DNA from: Gnetum montanum
Taxonomy: Eukaryota; Streptophyta; Gnetopsida; Gnetales; Gnetaceae
Direction of reading: 5' to 3'
NCBI GenBank assembly: GCA_015680685.1
Contig: MNCI01008409.1
Coordinates: 1,085 to 32,466 of the forward strand
Length of the DNA: 31,382 nucleotides
In this document: positions 30,584-31,382 of the stretch, piece by piece
Layout: each line of letters opens with the position of its first letter
How positions within the stretch are numbered: position 1 is the stretch's first letter
Notes under the pieces: generated by a model
What the model was told of the DNA's origin: nothing
Database searches by the model: none
What the model saw: the letters and a program-made list of their open reading frames with translations, nothing else
Translations under genes and position numbers: made by a program

Positions 30584-31352
30584 GACTGAATGAAAACGCG
30601 TCCTCGAGTTCCTTACAATGATATCAGGTAGGTATGGGATTATTGAGGGAAATGGAACTAATGGAATGACATGTGAACGGTTCATTATTACAAGACTTGA
30701 CAAGACTAGTGTTCATGACAACAAGGGTGAACACCTTATTACAATGACATCAGGCCACATTTGGTAGCTAAGAGAAAAGAGGAGAGAGAATAGAAGAGAA
30801 GAAGAGAGAAAAGTCTTGCTGCTGCCAACACCTAGATTATGCTTTCCGTTGTCCATCCGTAAGCGCATAATCCATTCTACTCCTTGCATAGCTGCTTCAG
30901 TGCTGCTCCATTCTAAGTGTTTGCTCTAGATCCATTCCGTTGTTGTATGATTGCCATCTGCACACATAACACAATCATATATGAGCAAGGGTAATTGAAT
31001 CATTAAGTAAATAATACCTTGCTTCGGTGTAGGTTCATTGGCTAGGTTGTGGTATGGCTGATATGGATCTGGGAAAATGTAGATGATGACTACTGAAGAT
31101 GTAGGGGTTAAGAAGAAAAATGAAAAAATCCGGGGCTTAGGAGAAAAATCGAAAAAGTAGGCCCTGTACCCCCATGACTAATCGTGAACCTCCGGTAGCA
31201 TTAGAATGGAGAAAGAAAAGGAGTAAGAAAGATAGGTAAAAAGGGACAATTATGGCATCAGTGAAATGGATGTCAAGATGGAAATGAACAAAACTAAAAT
31301 TAAGTGCGAAATGTTAAGGAAAAGAAGTTAACTAATGTTCCAAATAGGAATG
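30584..31352 (-). other. 3' internal region of the youngest element
   Basis: No sizeable frame. On the - strand it has a second copy of the PPT-like phrase (complement GTACCCCCATGAC at 31166-31178). It also has GTGTGCAG followed by ATGGCAATCATACAACAACG near 30965-30940, resembling a splice acceptor before a short frame. Further on is a pyrimidine-rich run (CTCTCTTCTTCTCTTCTATT) near 30810-30780. Confidence 0.5.
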
Positions 31353-31382
31353 TCAGTGGGTCCTCCCCAAAGCAGGCTCATG

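Larger units (their letters stand above)
29639..31382 (-). mobile_element. Youngest gypsy element (- strand), 3' part only
   Basis: Its 3' LTR is 29639-30574; the PPT complement follows at 30575; the 3' internal region runs to the window end, where the family's conserved block (31353-31382) is reached. It retains many CpGs that are TpG/CpA in its relatives. It sits inside the copia gag, so it inserted after the copia. The left flanking pentamer is ACCAT; the right one is outside. Confidence 0.85.

Overview
The window looks like nuclear DNA of a seed plant. It is AT-rich, its genes carry introns, and most of it is old retrotransposon sequence inserted into older retrotransposon sequence. One protein-coding gene stands out: a three-exon cytochrome P450 of the plant A-type (CYP71-clan) style at 22765-24839. 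The retroelements are plant Ty3/gypsy elements primed by tRNA-Asp (Athila/Tat-like), one Ty1/copia element primed by tRNA-iMet, and one LINE fragment. The very low gene density and the deep decay of the repeats suggest a large genome, possibly a gymnosperm. That is an inference; no single feature proves it.

Layout. 1-800 is the 3' part of a + strand gypsy LTR. 801-5280 is a - strand gypsy element (element 1): decayed gag and aspartic protease, primer-binding site, and 5' LTR at 4388-5280; its 3' end is cut off at 800. 5281-6629 holds a decayed - strand LINE reverse transcriptase. 6630-22245 is a - strand gypsy element (outer), with LTRs at 6630-7557 and 21352-22245, split by a + strand relative (inner, 11973-21097). 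The inner element has LTRs at 11973-12832 and 20299-21097, a PBS, a gag relic, a PPT, and a long extra reading frame at 17347-20084. Its insertion is supported by a near-perfect 5-bp target duplication, and the outer gag resumes in register on the other side.

22246-22764 is the P450 upstream region, with a threefold repeat of about 113 bp. 22765-24839 is the P450, predicted as 178+121+209 = 508 residues. It is intact except that the heme-ligating cysteine codon reads TGG (Trp445). 24981-26430 is the 5' part of another + strand gypsy element. 26948-27488 is a minisatellite. 27771-29638 is a copia element (LTR, PBS, gag) interrupted by the youngest-looking gypsy element (- strand, 29639 to the window end).

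How the parts work together. None of the gypsy elements shows reverse transcriptase, RNase H or integrase, so they look non-autonomous (gag or gag-protease only) and would have needed enzymes from a partner element. Their LTRs share TGATGAG/CTCATCA ends, a TATAAATA box, and arrays of GATATC-type motifs in U3. The most unusual items are the inner element's coiled-coil cargo frame with an LTR-like promoter fragment upstream of it, and the P450 whose heme cysteine is Trp. All calls come from reading the sequence by eye; no database search was made.
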